Origin: Desulfobulbaceae bacterium
GTDB lineage: Bacteria; Desulfobacterota; Desulfobulbia; Desulfobulbales; UBA5123
NCBI GenBank assembly: GCA_029865195.1
Contig: JAOUHH010000172.1
Coordinates: 1-6,283, forward strand
Length of the DNA stretch: 6,283 nucleotides
Reading direction: 5' to 3'
Every line of letters begins with the position of its first letter. Within the stretch, counting starts at the first letter, position 1. Shown here piece after piece: positions 6,175-6,283 of the stretch. The notes beneath the pieces are model-generated. The model had not been told where the DNA came from, searched no databases, and saw nothing but the letters and a program-made list of their open reading frames with translations. The position numbers were made by a program, and so were the translations under genes.

Positions 6175-6283
6175 TTACCCCTTGTCGACCATGATGCCCG
6201 ACGGACAGTTGGGGGAGAGGGCGACGAGGTTTTCGAGGGTCCAGGGCGGCTTCTGCTTGAAGGCGCTGCCGCGGATGGGGCAG
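6175..6283 (-). CDS. C-terminal end of an unrecognised protein (5' end outside window)
   Basis: Only the last 35 codons and the TAA stop are present. The frame has almost only G or C in third positions, which in this GC-rich DNA marks a coding frame; the other frames do not show this. The visible peptide begins at a cysteine, CPIRGSAFKQKPPWTLENL, and ends with ALSPNCPSGIMVDKG, so it has two CP dipeptides 26 residues apart. These cysteines might bind metal or an iron-sulfur cluster, but that is a guess; I do not recognise the family. It ends 207 bp upstream of prmA on the same strand, with no clear terminator between, so it may or may not belong to the same transcript. Confidence 0.6.
   Translation of the reverse strand, partial: CPIRGSAFKQKPPWTLENLVALSPNCPSGIMVDKG

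Noticed and set aside
6166..6181. Small hairpin over the stop of the right-edge gene
   Set aside because: Six pairs including a wobble and no T-run after it, so not a convincing terminator.

Overview
All recognisable genes in this 6.3 kb window lie on the minus strand, so transcription reads from high to low coordinates. The DNA is GC-rich with strong G/C preference at third codon positions. This is why many long antisense and out-of-frame ORFs appear; I treat those as shadows. Gene content (nickel-hydrogenase maturation, a PilZ c-di-GMP receptor, rRNA and ribosomal-protein methyltransferases) suggests a bacterial chromosome, probably from an anaerobic or facultative hydrogenase-bearing organism. 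A Desulfobacterota/deltaproteobacterial source would fit, but that is inference from gene content and general sequence feel, not a demonstrated placement.

Layout in transcription order, from the right edge leftwards. (1) 6283-6175: the last 35 codons of a gene I do not recognise. (2) 6174-5968: a GC-rich spacer with several long G tracts (C tracts in the transcribed sense) and a candidate sigma70-type promoter for the next gene. (3) 5967-3797: prmA, rsmE and dtd, spaced 20 and 39 bp apart and likely one translation/ribosome-quality operon. It comprises ribosomal protein L11 methyltransferase, 16S rRNA m3U1498 methyltransferase and D-aminoacyl-tRNA deacylase. A weak internal promoter may precede dtd. 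(4) 3796-3589: a 208 bp spacer with a hairpin plus T-run that probably terminates the prmA-rsmE-dtd unit. (5) 3588-2902: a 228-residue PilZ-domain protein. (6) 2808-2152: hypB, TTG start. (7) 2150 to the left edge: hypF, GTG start one base after the hypB stop and truncated by the window edge after 716 codons.

HypB and HypF work in assembly of the [NiFe]-hydrogenase metal centre. HypF makes the carbamoyl group that becomes the CN ligands, and HypB is the GTPase that helps insert nickel. The PilZ gene sits 93 bp upstream of hypB with no visible terminator between, so read-through is possible, but a functional link is unproven.

I found no mobile element, CRISPR array, RNA gene or clearly new system. 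The window reads as ordinary core-genome sequence; the findings are modest.
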